From contig NZ_MNAH01000002.1 in assembly GCF_001976065.1 (NCBI RefSeq), positions 493,118 to 557,117 of the forward strand: a stretch of DNA of 64,000 nucleotides. Direction: 5' to 3'. The translations under genes and the position numbers were made by a program. The stretch is from Pseudomonas putida (GTDB lineage Bacteria; Pseudomonadota; Gammaproteobacteria; Pseudomonadales; Pseudomonadaceae). The notes below the pieces were generated by a model. The model made no database searches. It was given only the letters and a program-made list of their open reading frames with translations, and was not told the DNA's origin. Shown in pieces: positions 34,984 through 44,176 of the stretch (its first letter is position 1; the number at the start of each line of letters is the position of its first letter).

Positions 34984-35853
34984 TCAGGTCTTGCCTTTCC
35001 ACGGCACCAGGCGTCGCTCCAGCCAGCGCATGCCCAAGTCGAACAGCAGCGCCATGGCGCCGATCACCAGGATGCCCATGATCACCACGTCCGTGGCCAT
35101 GAATTTGGAAGCGGTCAAGACCATGAAGCCCAGGCCTGCGGTGGCCGCGACCATTTCGGCGGCCACCAGGGTGGTCCAGCCGAAGCCGATGGCGATGCGC
35201 ATGCCGGTCAGTACCTCGGGCAATGCCGCCGGCATGATCACGTGTCGCAGCACCTGGGCGCGACTGGCGCCCATGGAGTAGGCGGCATGGATCTGCTCGA
35301 TGGCCACCGACTTGACCCCGGCGCGGGCGCTCAACGCCAATGGCGCGAACATCGCCAGGTATATCAGCAGCACCTTGGAACCCTCGCCGATGCCCATCCA
35401 GATCACCACCAGGGGCAAATACGCCAGCGGCGGCAGTGGCCGGTAGAACTCCACCAACGGATCGAAAATTCCCCGGGCCACACGATTGACGCCCATCATG
35501 ATGCCCACCGGGATTGCCGTGAGCACCGCCAGGACGAACGCACCGAAGACACGCAAGGCACTCCAGGCGATGTGATTGAGCAGGGTCGCGTCGGCGAAAC
35601 CGTCGCGAGCCACCTCCAGCAATTGCGCCCAGACCGCCTGGGGCGATGGCAGGAACAGTGGCTTGACCCAGCCGGCGTTGGTCGCGATGTACCAGGCGGC
35701 AAACGCCAGCACCACAGTGACCAGACTCAAGACCAGGCTCGAACCGTTGCCCGGCGCCCCATACTGCTCGCCCGGGCGGGCCGGGGCGGCTCGGCGCAGT
35801 TCGTTGATGGCGCGCATCACGGCGTTGCGTTGTTTTTCGTCGAACAGGCTCAT
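34984..35853 (-). CDS. tauC: Taurine-type ABC transporter permease
   Basis: The protein has 289 residues and about six membrane helices. The family coupling loop is [40 protein letters not shown] (read in parts), with the conserved EAA-type glycine, as in TauC/SsuC. Its ATG overlaps the tauB stop by 4 bp (ATGA), so translation is coupled. It is last gene of tauABC. Context (TauR, aminotransferase, sulfonate exporter) supports taurine or a related aminosulfonate over alkanesulfonates. Confidence 0.85.
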   Translation of the reverse strand: MSLFDEKQRNAVMRAINELRRAAPARPGEQYGAPGNGSSLVLSLVTVVLAFAAWYIATNAGWVKPLFLPSPQAVWAQLLEVARDGFADATLLNHIAWSALRVFGAFVLAVLTAIPVGIMMGVNRVARGIFDPLVEFYRPLPPLAYLPLVVIWMGIGEGSKVLLIYLAMFAPLALSARAGVKSVAIEQIHAAYSMGASRAQVLRHVIMPAALPEVLTGMRIAIGFGWTTLVAAEMVAATAGLGFMVLTASKFMATDVVIMGILVIGAMALLFDLGMRWLERRLVPWKGKT

Positions 35854-36689
35854 GCGGCCTCCTCATCACCATGGATAATGCTCAGCACCTGCTCGCGCAA
35901 GGCAATGAAATCGGCACTGGACTTGACCGTGCGGGCGTCCTGGCCGGCGAGAAAACGTCGACCGAAATCGATCGGGAATTCGTGGGTGATGCGGCCAGGG
36001 CGCGGTGACATGATGATCAGCCGCGTGGCCATGAACAGGGCTTCCTCGACGTCATGGGTGATGAAAAACATCATCTTCCCGGTGCGCATCCAGATCTGCA
36101 GGATCAGTTCCTGCAAGCGTTCGCGGGTCAGTGCATCCAGTGCGCCCAACGGCTCATCGAGCAACAGCATTTGCGGATCATTGGTCAGTGCCCGCGCGAT
36201 CCCCACCCGTTGCTGCATGCCGCCGGAAAGCTGGTACACCGCGTGGCCAGCAAAATCCGCCAGCCCCGTGAGCTCGAGGAAGTGCCGTGCGCGCTCCTCG
36301 CGTTCAGCCCTGGCCACGCCACGCAGTTTCAGGCCGAAGGCGACGTTGTCGAGTACATTCAACCAGGGCAGCAACGCATGTTTCTGGAACACCACGCCGC
36401 GTTCGGAGCCTGGCCCGGTGACCTGGTCGCGCAGTTGCGCCACCGCCGAGGTCTGTTGCGGCACCTGGCCGTGGAAATCGCCCAGGGTGATCAAGCCGCT
36501 GCTGGGCTGGATGAAACCGGCCATCAGGTTGAGCAGGGTGGTCTTGCCGCAACCCGATGCCCCCAGGGCGACAACGAAATCGCCGCAGGCGATGTCCAGG
36601 TTGACCCCGGCCAGGGCCGTGACCCGCTGGCCTTTTTGCTGTGCGGGGTAGTGCACCGACACGTCATGGATTTTCAGGCTCAGGCCCAT
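35850..36689 (-). CDS. tauB: Taurine-type ABC transporter ATP-binding protein
   Basis: The protein has 279 residues. Walker A is GASGCGKTT (about 43-51), the Q-loop lies in [15 protein letters not shown], the ABC signature is [16 protein letters not shown], Walker B is [12 protein letters not shown] and the switch histidine is in [10 protein letters not shown]. It is of the nitrate/sulfonate/taurine importer type (TauB/SsuB). It is coupled to tauC by a 4-bp overlap. The gap to tauA is 46 bp. Confidence 0.88.
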   Translation of the reverse strand: MGLSLKIHDVSVHYPAQQKGQRVTALAGVNLDIACGDFVVALGASGCGKTTLLNLMAGFIQPSSGLITLGDFHGQVPQQTSAVAQLRDQVTGPGSERGVVFQKHALLPWLNVLDNVAFGLKLRGVARAEREERARHFLELTGLADFAGHAVYQLSGGMQQRVGIARALTNDPQMLLLDEPLGALDALTRERLQELILQIWMRTGKMMFFITHDVEEALFMATRLIIMSPRPGRITHEFPIDFGRRFLAGQDARTVKSSADFIALREQVLSIIHGDEEAA

Positions 36690-36735
36690 GGCTATTTCCT
36701 CGTGGTGGGGCGGCCTGCGCCGCCCGTGGCTGGGG

Positions 36736-37752
36736 TTACTGGGCGGCCTGGACGAAGCCCGGGTTGATGGCGACGCTGTAGTCGGGCAGCAACGCCGGGA
36801 TCTTTTTCTGTTCTTTCAAGAAGGCAGCGGTGGCCGCCAATGCCTTGGCCGCGCCACCATCCTTGCCGGCGCCCAGCCAGTTGGCTCCGGCCTGTTCGGT
36901 GGCCAGCGGGAACTGGTACAGGGCCAGCACAGGCGGTACTTCGTCAGGCTTGGCCCCGGACTGGCGCGCCACGTTGATCACTTGCGGCGAGTCGGCGGTC
37001 CAGCGCCCGGGCGCCTCCACATAGTCGGCGGTGCTGGCCTGCAGCACCTTGGTCAGGGCGAGCATGCCGGCGCTGTGCTCGGCGGCGAACTTGCGGTCGA
37101 CCACGATGCCGTCGAAGGTCGCCTTGCCCCATTGGGTCAACTGCCCGGAGGTCAGCAGTACCTGGCCACTTTGCTTGAGGCGACCCAAAGCCGGGTCCCA
37201 GATGAAGGCCGCGTCGATGTCGCCGCGTTCCCAGGCAGCCGGGATGTCCGACGGTTGCAGGTTGATGACCTTGACCTTGCCGCTCAGGCCAAATTGCTCC
37301 AGGGCAAACAGGGCATGAAAGTGCGTGGTGGAGACGAAAGGCACGGCCAGGGTTTTACCCGCCAGGTCCTGGGGCGCGACGATGCCGCTGCCATTGCGCA
37401 CCACCAACGCCTCAGCGTCATTGATGTTGTCGAGAATCCAGAACAACTGCGCGTCTACACCACGGCTCACGGCAGCGGCAATCGGGCTGCTGCCCGCCAC
37501 GCCGATCTGCACGTCGCCGGACGCCATCGCCAACATCACATCGCCGCCACTGTCGAAGTTGCGCCATTGGATATCCCAGCCAGTGGCCTTCTCGAATTGC
37601 TTTTCGGCGATGGCGTTCTTCCACGGCGCGAACATGCTTTGCACGCCGATGGTCACTGTCTGCGCCTGGGCCGCGGTGGCAAGGCCCAGGGTCAGCGCGG
37701 CGGCGGGTAACAGCAGCGAGCGTCGAATCCATTGGTGCAGGGGCTTGAACAT
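36736..37752 (-). CDS. tauA: Taurine-type periplasmic substrate-binding protein
   Basis: The protein has 338 residues from ATG 37752 (AGGAG upstream). The signal peptide ends near ATAAQA-QTV at about residue 31. The NMT1/TauA-like fold shows [49 protein letters not shown] and [15 protein letters not shown] (read in parts), the pattern of TauA/SsuA proteins, with the TTHFH segment near the ligand site. First gene of tauABC, it is transcribed away from the MocR gene. A paired direct repeat at 37823-37854 sits upstream as probable TauR operator. Confidence 0.87.
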   Translation of the reverse strand: MFKPLHQWIRRSLLLPAAALTLGLATAAQAQTVTIGVQSMFAPWKNAIAEKQFEKATGWDIQWRNFDSGGDVMLAMASGDVQIGVAGSSPIAAAVSRGVDAQLFWILDNINDAEALVVRNGSGIVAPQDLAGKTLAVPFVSTTHFHALFALEQFGLSGKVKVINLQPSDIPAAWERGDIDAAFIWDPALGRLKQSGQVLLTSGQLTQWGKATFDGIVVDRKFAAEHSAGMLALTKVLQASTADYVEAPGRWTADSPQVINVARQSGAKPDEVPPVLALYQFPLATEQAGANWLGAGKDGGAAKALAATAAFLKEQKKIPALLPDYSVAINPGFVQAAQ

Positions 37753-37822
37753 GGTGTGGCTCCTAAGGTGGAAGGCATTGTTTTTGGCACACCTCGATCT
37801 TAGGGCCGGCCCGTTGCTTGCT

Positions 37823-37854
37823 TTAGATCCAGTTGCGCCGGGCTTTGGTACCAG
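37823..37854 (-). promoter_or_regulatory. Putative TauR operator for tauABC
   Basis: On the minus strand, CTGGTACCAA and CTGGATCTAA lie as a direct repeat with 22-bp periodicity. The nearer one ends 70 bp before the tauA start. The unit resembles the CTGGACYTAA repeats bound by Rhodobacter TauR (established knowledge), and it recurs twice at 40807-40881. Confidence 0.7.
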
Positions 37855-37935
37855 CCAAAGCGCCAGGCCTTTGCGGGTAAGGCGTGCAGCGCATCGGGTG
37901 CGCCATCGGGGTGCGTCATCTAGGGAATGGGAACC

Positions 37936-39429
37936 ATGTTGGAGCGTTATTTTCGTCCGTTCGAAGCTGGGCGCGGTTTGCAGGAGCAACTGCGCGAGAG
38001 CCTGCTCAACGCCATCCTCGATGGCGCGCTGGCGCCCAGCGATGCCATGCCGTCGTCGCGCAAGCTGTGCCAGTTGCTCAAGGTGTCGCGCAATACCGTT
38101 GTGCTGGTCTATGAACAACTGGTACAGGACGGCTACCTCACGCCCTCGGACCGGCGCGGTTATTTCATCAATGAAAAATTCTTGCGCCAACAGCTCAACG
38201 TCAGCCTGCGCCCCAAATCCCCGGCCCTGTTCGAACGGCCCGATCACGCGCCGGACTGGGAGCGTCGGCTGCAAACCGAATCGGCGCAGATGCGTGCCAT
38301 CGTCAAGCCGCGCAACTGGCGCGAGTACCGCTACCCGTTTATCTACGGCCAGATCGAGGACGACGAGCAGACCGCCGCGCGCTGGCGCGATTGCACACGG
38401 ATCGCCGCCAGTGGTGCGCACATGCGCAGCTGGGTCGATGACCAGGTGATGCTTGACGATCCCCTGCTGGTTGAACAGATCATCCAGCGGGTCTTGCCCA
38501 AACGCGGTATCCAGGCTCGGCCCGAGCAATTGCTGGTGACCATCGGCACGCAGAATTCGCTGTACATGCTCGCGCGCCTGCTGGGCCGCCCTGGCCTTGT
38601 AATGGGCCTGGAAGAACCCGGTTATGTGGATGCACGGAACATTTTCAGCCTCACCGGCTGCACCCTGCGTCCGCTGCGCATCGACCGCCAGGGCCTGGTG
38701 GTGGACGTGCAATTGCAGGGGTGCGAAATGCTCTTCTGCACGCCCAGCCACCAATCGCCGACCGGCGTGACGATGCCGCTGTACCGGCGTCTGGAGTTGT
38801 TGGCGAGCGCCCGCGAGCATGATTTTCTGATCATCGAGGACGACTACGAAAGCGAGCAGAACTTTCTGGGCAGCAACCATCCTGCGCTCAAAAGTTATGA
38901 CGACAGTGGCCGGGTGATTTACCTGGGTAGCCTGACCAAGAGCCTCTTGCCGGGCGTACGGTTGGGGTTCATTGCCGCCGATGCCGAGCTGATTCATGAG
39001 CTACGCGCGCTGCGCCGCTACATGTATCGCCATCCACCGTCGAACAACCAGCGCATCCTGGCGCTGTTCCTGGCCATGGGGCATTACGACGCCCATGCCC
39101 GCCGCCTGCGTGACCGGCTGGCGCGTAAGTGGCGAGTGATCAGTCGCGCCCTGGCCGAGCATTTACCGGAGTGCAACGCCAGTGGCATGGCCGGTGGTTC
39201 ATCGATCTGGGTTAGCGGCCCGCCGGCGGCAGACGCCTGGGCCTTGCAGCGCAGGGTTGCCCGGCATGGCGTGTTGATCGAGCCGGGCGATATTCATTTT
39301 CTGGGGGAGGGACGTACCGGCTGTTACTTTCGCCTGGGCTTCGGCGCGATTGCCGAAGCCTTGATCGAACCGGGCATCGAGGCGTTGGGCAAGGCCTGGC
39401 GCGAATTGCGCCAGGCCGAACTGGCTTAA
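37936..39429 (+). CDS. tauR: MocR/TauR-type GntR regulator with aminotransferase-like domain
   Basis: The protein has 497 residues from ATG 37936. The N-terminal GntR winged helix covers about 15-80 (LLNAILDGALAPSDAMPSSRKLCQLLKVSRNTVV, read in parts). The C-terminal class I aminotransferase fold has the PLP lysine in GSLTKSLLPGVRLGF and the aspartate motif LIIEDDYESE. MocR proteins such as TauR sense taurine through PLP and activate taurine genes. It is divergent from tauA, and its 3' end overlaps the convergent aminotransferase by 4 bp. Regulation of the whole locus is inferred from the shared operator-like repeats before tauA, the aminotransferase and the exporter. Confidence 0.85.
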   Translation: MLERYFRPFEAGRGLQEQLRESLLNAILDGALAPSDAMPSSRKLCQLLKVSRNTVVLVYEQLVQDGYLTPSDRRGYFINEKFLRQQLNVSLRPKSPALFERPDHAPDWERRLQTESAQMRAIVKPRNWREYRYPFIYGQIEDDEQTAARWRDCTRIAASGAHMRSWVDDQVMLDDPLLVEQIIQRVLPKRGIQARPEQLLVTIGTQNSLYMLARLLGRPGLVMGLEEPGYVDARNIFSLTGCTLRPLRIDRQGLVVDVQLQGCEMLFCTPSHQSPTGVTMPLYRRLELLASAREHDFLIIEDDYESEQNFLGSNHPALKSYDDSGRVIYLGSLTKSLLPGVRLGFIAADAELIHELRALRRYMYRHPPSNNQRILALFLAMGHYDAHARRLRDRLARKWRVISRALAEHLPECNASGMAGGSSIWVSGPPAADAWALQRRVARHGVLIEPGDIHFLGEGRTGCYFRLGFGAIAEALIEPGIEALGKAWRELRQAELA

Positions 39430-40736
39430 AGGCTTTCCTGGGCGAGCGTGTGCTTGAGGACTTCAAACATCGCGTCCACGTCCATGCGGCTGGCCACCAG
39501 CGCCGGGGCGAAGATGATCGCATCGCCCGTGGTCTTCACGTGCAGGCCGGCGTCGTACAGCGCCCGCTGCACCCGTGCGCCCTTGGCGCCGGGGGCGGTT
39601 CCCGGGGTCAGCTGGATGCCGCTGAGCAGGCCGTAGCCGCGCAAGTCACTGACCTGGGGCAGCCCGCGCAGGCCGCTCAGTGACTCCATGAAGTAGGGCG
39701 CCAATTGCCGACCGCGACCGAACAAATCCTCATCACGGTAGATGTCCAGCGATGCAAGGGCGGCGGAGCACGCGGCCGGGTGACCGGAGTAGGTATAACC
39801 GTGGAACAGCTCCGGACCCTGGCCCTGGCTGGCCCCGACCACGGCGTCGTAGATCGACTCGTCAACGGCCACCGCGCCCATGGGGATGGCGCCGTTGGTC
39901 AAGGCCTTGGCCATGGTGATGATGTCCGGCTTGACCGTAAAACTCTGTGCGGCAAAAGCCTCGCCGGTACGACCGAAGCCTGTGATCACTTCGTCGAACA
40001 CCAGCAGGATGCCGTGGCGGTCGCAAATGTCGCGCAGGCGCTTGAGGTAGCCAGCCGGTGGTACATAGACGCCGATGGAACCGGCGATGGGCTCGACAAA
40101 GCACGCCGCGATGCTGTCCGCACCGTGAGTGGCGATGATGCGCTCGAGGTCGCTGGCCAGGTCTGCGCCCTGGGCCGGTTCGCCCAATTGATAACGCTGT
40201 TCTTCCTGCCAGGTGTGGCGCATGTGACTGACGTGGGGCAGGCCGCCGGTGGCGAAGGCCTGGCGGTTGCGCATCATGCCGGATAGGGCCACGCCGCCAA
40301 AATTGACCCCATGATAGGCCCATTCACGGGACACGAAGCGGGTGCGCTGGGCCTGGCCACGGGCGCGGTGGTAAGCCAGGGCGATCTTCATGGCGCTGTC
40401 GACCGACTCGGAACCGGAGTTGGTGAAGAACAGCTTGTTCAACCCCGTCGGCAGCAACTCGCTCAGGCGTTCGGCCAGTTCAAAGGACAAGGGCGAAGCG
40501 CGCTGGAAATGCGGGGTGAAATCCAGGGTCAGCAATTGCTTGCACACCGCCTCGGCAATTTCGGTACGGCCATGCCCGGCCGCGCAACAGAACAGCCCCG
40601 AGCTGCCGTCGAGCAGCTCGCGGCCTTCGCTGGTCCAGTAGCGCACACCCTCGGCGCGGACGAACAGTTGCGGGGCACGCTGGAACTCCCGGTTGTCGGT
40701 GAAGGGCATCCATTGGTGGTTGAGGTTCGTTGCCAT
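39426..40736 (-). CDS. Class III omega-aminotransferase, probable taurine (or beta-alanine/hypotaurine) aminotransferase
   Basis: The protein has 436 residues from ATG 40736 (AGGAGT upstream). The closest family look is beta-alanine/omega-amino acid:pyruvate transaminase: HWMPFTDNREFQR-type N-terminus (here HQWMPFTDNREFQRAP), GSSGLFCCAAGHGR, NSGSESVDSAMKIALAYHRARG (read in parts), the PLP-aspartate in LLVFDEVITGFGRTGE and the Schiff-base lysine in ITMAKALTNGAIPMG. In this context it should convert taurine plus an oxo acid to sulfoacetaldehyde and an amino acid. Whether pyruvate or 2-oxoglutarate is the acceptor cannot be read. An operator-like repeat lies 71 bp upstream. Confidence 0.82.
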   Translation of the reverse strand: MATNLNHQWMPFTDNREFQRAPQLFVRAEGVRYWTSEGRELLDGSSGLFCCAAGHGRTEIAEAVCKQLLTLDFTPHFQRASPLSFELAERLSELLPTGLNKLFFTNSGSESVDSAMKIALAYHRARGQAQRTRFVSREWAYHGVNFGGVALSGMMRNRQAFATGGLPHVSHMRHTWQEEQRYQLGEPAQGADLASDLERIIATHGADSIAACFVEPIAGSIGVYVPPAGYLKRLRDICDRHGILLVFDEVITGFGRTGEAFAAQSFTVKPDIITMAKALTNGAIPMGAVAVDESIYDAVVGASQGQGPELFHGYTYSGHPAACSAALASLDIYRDEDLFGRGRQLAPYFMESLSGLRGLPQVSDLRGYGLLSGIQLTPGTAPGAKGARVQRALYDAGLHVKTTGDAIIFAPALVASRMDVDAMFEVLKHTLAQESL

Positions 40737-40806
40737 GGGGTTACTCCTGAGGGCAGGCACGGATCGGCCGGTTGCCCCGCAGACTAGCCATGCAGCTGCG
40801 GCGCGC

Positions 40807-40838
40807 TTAGATCCAGTTGGCCTTTTCGATGGAGCCAG
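40807..40838 (-). promoter_or_regulatory. Putative TauR operator for the aminotransferase
   Basis: On the minus strand, CTGGCTCCAT is followed by CTGGATCTAA with 22-bp periodicity, 71 bp before ATG 40736. The proximal half is identical to the one before tauA. Confidence 0.7.
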
Positions 40839-40849
40839 GGCATCCGGCA

Positions 40850-40881
40850 CTGGACCCATTGAAAAGCCCGTCTGGCTCTAA
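40850..40881 (+). promoter_or_regulatory. Putative TauR operator for the isfE-isfD unit
   Basis: On the plus strand, CTGGACCCAT is followed by CTGGCTCTAA with 22-bp periodicity, ending 51 bp before GTG 40933. It mirrors the pair at 40807-40838, so one intergenic region holds two back-to-back operators. Confidence 0.7.
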
Positions 40882-40932
40882 AGCATGGATGGATGCCTGA
40901 CTAGAGTGGCGCCATTATCAAAGGAGCGCGCC

Positions 40933-41670
40933 GTGAACCCGGAATTGAATTGGACCTTGAATGCCTTGTGCGTACTGGTCGCCGCCGTTGTGCGTGGCCT
41001 CACCGGGTTCGGCTTTGCGGCCATCGCGGTCGTCGGCCTGGCGATGCTCGGTACCTTGCGCGATGCCGTGCCCCTGGTGTTGTGCCTGGAGGTGGCATCC
41101 AGCCTGATGCTGCTGCGCGACGCCTGGGCCCAAGCCGATTATCCGCTGCTGCGGCGGGTCCTGGTCGCGGCGGCGCTTGGCGTGCCTTGCGGCATCTGGC
41201 TGCTGACCGGTCTCGACAGCGACTGGCTGAGCCTGTGGGTCTACGGACTGGTGGCGACGCTGGCGTTGCTGGGCCTGGCGCGCGTGGCGTTGCCCATGGG
41301 CCGTGGACCTTGGGCGGCCTGGCTGGTGGGCGGCAGCAGTGGGGCGTTGATCGCCGCGTTTTCCATCGGCGGGCCACTGGTGGTGGCCTGGCTCAGCCAC
41401 TGCGGGCTGCGGGCGCGGACGCTGCGCGCCACCCTGATCATGTTCTTTTTTGCCGTGGACCTGGCGGCCCTGGCCGGGCTGGCAGTCGCCCAGGCCATCG
41501 GCCCCCAGGTCCCGCGACAGGCCCTGGCCCTGCTTTTGCCCCTGATGGCGGGGCTGTGGATCGGGCAACGGTTGTTCCTGCACATTCGCGCCGAACACGC
41601 GGCGCGACTCACCCAATGGCTATTGCTGGCGTTGGCGGGCTTCGGCCTGCTGGGTCGGTCGTGGTCCTGA
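40933..41670 (+). CDS. isfE: TauE/SafE family exporter, probable isethionate/sulfonate exporter
   Basis: The protein has 245 residues from GTG 40933 (AAGGAGCG, 5 bp); an upstream in-frame ATG at 40885 has no ribosome site and lies over the operator. Seven to eight membrane helices are visible, with the family's inverted-repeat glycine motif [12 protein letters not shown] at the N-terminus and [22 protein letters not shown] in the middle. In Chromohalobacter and Klebsiella, TauE-like IsfE proteins export isethionate formed from taurine by IsfD. Gene order with an SDR 16 bp downstream supports the same role here. Confidence 0.75.
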   Translation: MNPELNWTLNALCVLVAAVVRGLTGFGFAAIAVVGLAMLGTLRDAVPLVLCLEVASSLMLLRDAWAQADYPLLRRVLVAAALGVPCGIWLLTGLDSDWLSLWVYGLVATLALLGLARVALPMGRGPWAAWLVGGSSGALIAAFSIGGPLVVAWLSHCGLRARTLRATLIMFFFAVDLAALAGLAVAQAIGPQVPRQALALLLPLMAGLWIGQRLFLHIRAEHAARLTQWLLLALAGFGLLGRSWS

Positions 41671-41686
41671 CCACTGGAGTTTGATC

Positions 41687-42454
41687 ATGCAACCTACTGT
41701 GTTTATCACCGGCGCTACTTCCGGATTTGGCGAAGCCTGCGCCCGGCGCTTCGCCCGGGCCGGCTGGTCGATGGTGCTCACCGGCCGTCGCGAAGAACGC
41801 TTGCTGAGCCTGGCCAACGAACTGGGCAAGCAGTGCGATGTGTTGCCACGGGTACTGGACGTGCGTGATCGCGCTGCCATGCAAACAGCCATCGACCAAT
41901 TGCCGGAGCGCTTCACAACCTTGCGCGGGCTGATCAATAACGCCGGGCTCGCCCTGGGCACCGAGGCGGCCCAGGTCTGCTCGCTGGATGACTGGGAAAC
42001 CATGGTCGACACCAACATCAAGGGCCTGCTCTACAGCACCCGTTTGTTGCTGCCGCGATTGATTGCCCACGGCGCCGGGGCCAGCATCGTCAACCTTGGC
42101 TCCATCGCCGGCAACTGGCCGTACCCCGGCAGCCACGTGTACGGCGCCACCAAGGCCTTCGTGCGCCAGTTTTCGTTGAACCTGCGTTGCGACCTGCAAG
42201 GCACCGGGGTGCGGGTCACCAACCTGGAGCCGGGTTTGTGCGAAAGCGAATTTTCGCTGGTGCGCTTTGCCGGTGACACCCAGAAGTACAACGCGGTGTA
42301 CGCCAACGCCAAGCCGTTGCAACCGGCGGACATTGCCGAAACGATTTTCTGGTTGATGAACCAGCCGGCGCATATCAACGTCAACAGCCTGGAGCTGATG
42401 CCGGTGACCCAGGCCTGGAACAACTTTGCGATTGAGCGTGGGGCGTTGGGCTGA
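41687..42454 (+). CDS. isfD: Short-chain dehydrogenase, probable sulfoacetaldehyde reductase
   Basis: The protein has 255 residues from ATG 41687 (TGGAG upstream). NADP-binding [10 protein letters not shown] and an arginine-rich [16 protein letters not shown], and the catalytic serine (GSIAGN) with YGATK (Tyr-x3-Lys) are all present. The N-terminal TGATSGFG and the length match the IsfD-type SDRs that reduce sulfoacetaldehyde to isethionate, which frees the taurine nitrogen without using its sulfur or carbon. It follows isfE by 16 bp. It could also be a serine/3-hydroxy acid dehydrogenase (YdfG type), which is close in sequence; context decides. Confidence 0.75.
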   Translation: MQPTVFITGATSGFGEACARRFARAGWSMVLTGRREERLLSLANELGKQCDVLPRVLDVRDRAAMQTAIDQLPERFTTLRGLINNAGLALGTEAAQVCSLDDWETMVDTNIKGLLYSTRLLLPRLIAHGAGASIVNLGSIAGNWPYPGSHVYGATKAFVRQFSLNLRCDLQGTGVRVTNLEPGLCESEFSLVRFAGDTQKYNAVYANAKPLQPADIAETIFWLMNQPAHINVNSLELMPVTQAWNNFAIERGALG

Positions 42455-42463
42455 ATGGCGATT

Positions 42464-42604
42464 TACGCCGGCGTCTCGGATCTTTCTTAGGAGGTCCCAA
42501 CCATTGAGACCGGGCATCATCACATCGTTGAAACCGGCTTCAGTGAGGCCTTGCTGCAGGTAGATTCCGGTCTTTAGTTCATCTTCAGCTACCAAGAGTT
42601 ACAT
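42464..42604 (-). pseudogene. 5' stub of a CopR/CzcR-type response regulator
   Basis: Reading down from ATG 42604: ATG TAA CTC TTG GTA GCT GAA GAT..., that is [28 protein letters not shown], the first 25 residues of an OmpR-type metal regulator. The second codon AAA is turned to TAA. Then about 25 codons are missing, and [21 protein letters not shown] (second part of the receiver domain, including the phospho-Asp) follows in frame. The sequence is lost beyond that. The rest of copR and all of copS are absent. A CopR-type box remains upstream at 42668. Confidence 0.75.
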
Positions 42605-42667
42605 GTTGGCAGTCTCCACGACCTGTATTGCAGCAGTTTGCGGCCAAAACCGATGCTCCAATACAAG

Positions 42668-42683
42668 CTGACGAAAATGTAAT
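42668..42683. promoter_or_regulatory. Cop-box-like element, former copR promoter
   Basis: CTGACG-AAAAT-GTAAT lies 64 bp before the dead copR start. Twelve of 16 positions match the element at 47091-47106. It also resembles the CTGACA-N5-GTAAT type given for Pseudomonas CopR (from memory). Confidence 0.55.
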
Positions 42684-42760
42684 TTCTACAGTCGACTCAG
42701 CGCGGGCGCACGTGTTCGGCATAGAAAACTGGAAAGCACTGCCTGCATTCACTTCACGGT

Positions 42761-43711
42761 CTACTGAGCTGACATCTCCATCTCCATCTCCATCTCTGGG
42801 CTGAGGGTGCCGAGCCAGGCAACCAAGGCCATGATGATCACGGCAACCAAGAGCTCCAGAATCATGCTGCGTCGTAAGGCGTTGATAGCGATTTTGTGAG
42901 TACCTGTCTTGATGGATCGTTTGAGCAGCGGGCTCAGATGAAAGCGATTCACTGCTGCGAATACCAGCATCCCGAAAAACAAGAAGACTTTCAAAGACAG
43001 CAGGGTCCCGTAAGTGGAGCTTGTCAATGTCTCGAATGCTGGCCCGACAACCAGTAAGTAGTTGGCGATTCCGGTGATGGTCAGAGTTGCAACAATGAGC
43101 ATCCCCGCTGATTCGAAACCAGTCAACGTTCGAGCCAGTAGATGAACCTGCAGATCACCTGTGAGGTTGTTTGTACGCAACAAAAGCGCGAACGCGGCGA
43201 TAGCGCCCAGCCAGCTGCCCGCACCGAGAAGATGTACGATATCGCTGGTGAAGTGCAGATAGCGCCGACTGCCTTCATCCATGGCGCCATGTCCTGTCCA
43301 GGCCAGCGTCGCCAGGGCGATGGCCCCGCACAGTGAGACCAGCCAGAGGCTCGTTGAGGGGGCCCGTCGATTGAGGCGCGCGGCGATGATCGCCACCGTC
43401 AACGAGGCTATTCGAACCATCCAGGTCAGCCCGACTTCAGTGTCCATCAGCATCATCTGCAGGATGTGGTGATGCAGCTCCATGACGCTGGACACACCGC
43501 TCATCGTCTTGGCCATGTGCAGCATAGCCGCCATCGATAGCAGTATGCCGATAACAGCCGTTCCCACCAGCAACGACCCAAAATTCAATACGGCCCCGTC
43601 TGTGCGCTCCTTTCCTTTGAGGCTGTACAGGCCAAACAGTGCCAGTCCGAAGAGCAGCATCAAGTCGATATAGAGCGCAAAGCGGAGGCTAATGTAGATT
43701 GAGTCGTCCAT
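42761..43711 (-). CDS. copD: Copper resistance inner-membrane protein CopD
   Basis: The protein has 316 residues and eight or so membrane helices (LMLLFGLALFGLYSL, LLVGTAVIGILLSMAAML, LVSLCGAIALATLAWTG, AIAAFALLL and others). Conserved histidines in MLHMAKTMS, ELHHHILQM and TGHGAMDEG are probable copper ligands. It ends in EMEMEMEMSAQ, encoded by a short CATCTC repeat. CopD works with periplasmic CopC to move copper across the inner membrane. It follows copC by 3 bp in the copABCD operon. Confidence 0.9.
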   Translation of the reverse strand: MDDSIYISLRFALYIDLMLLFGLALFGLYSLKGKERTDGAVLNFGSLLVGTAVIGILLSMAAMLHMAKTMSGVSSVMELHHHILQMMLMDTEVGLTWMVRIASLTVAIIAARLNRRAPSTSLWLVSLCGAIALATLAWTGHGAMDEGSRRYLHFTSDIVHLLGAGSWLGAIAAFALLLRTNNLTGDLQVHLLARTLTGFESAGMLIVATLTITGIANYLLVVGPAFETLTSSTYGTLLSLKVFLFFGMLVFAAVNRFHLSPLLKRSIKTGTHKIAINALRRSMILELLVAVIIMALVAWLGTLSPEMEMEMEMSAQ

Positions 43712-43714
43712 GGT

Positions 43715-44101
43715 TCATTTGACTTTAAAGGTCACGGTGCCTGTGATCGGGTGGGTATCGGAAGAAACTGCCCTCCACTCAACCTTGTAGGTGCCAGGTG
43801 TGAGCGGTGCTGTGGGGGTGATGACCATCATTTTTGGATCGGCGGCGCCTGCGACACTCGCTTTGACACCCATGGGGGAGTGCGCAGACATACCCGGCAT
43901 TTCGGTCATGATCAGTTTCGCGCCGGAAAACTGGGTGGTGAGCTTTTCCGAGAAGTTAAGTTCGATTTTTGCCGGTGCAGTCACCGTGGCTCCCTCGGTC
44001 GGGGAAGAGGACAGCAGTTTTGGATGTGCTTGGGCGCCAGCACTCAACAACAGACCGGTGCTGAGTGCTGCAACAGTGATGAGGGTTTTCAGAGGTGACA
44101 T
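43715..44101 (-). CDS. copC: Periplasmic copper-binding protein CopC
   Basis: The protein has 128 residues. The signal peptide ends at GAQA-HPKLL, so mature His1 is available as Cu(II) ligand, which is characteristic of CopC. The Met-rich Cu(I) segment is MTEMPGMSAHSPMG, and the second Cu(II) histidine sits in SSDTHPITG. It is a beta-barrel cupredoxin-like copper carrier. The ATG follows GGAGCTTTGC. It is third gene of the operon, 75 bp after copB. Confidence 0.92.
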   Translation of the reverse strand: MSPLKTLITVAALSTGLLLSAGAQAHPKLLSSSPTEGATVTAPAKIELNFSEKLTTQFSGAKLIMTEMPGMSAHSPMGVKASVAGAADPKMMVITPTAPLTPGTYKVEWRAVSSDTHPITGTVTFKVK

Positions 44102-44176
44102 GCAAAGCTCCTGACGGCTTGAGCCGTGGATGGGATTTATTGTTTGAATTGCGTTGAGATACCGTATCTCTCAGGT

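Noticed and set aside
42773..42796. CATCTC tandem repeat at the copD 3' end
   Set aside because: It codes for the EMEMEMEM tail of CopD and stays in frame. It is a local slippage repeat and not a regulatory or mobile element.
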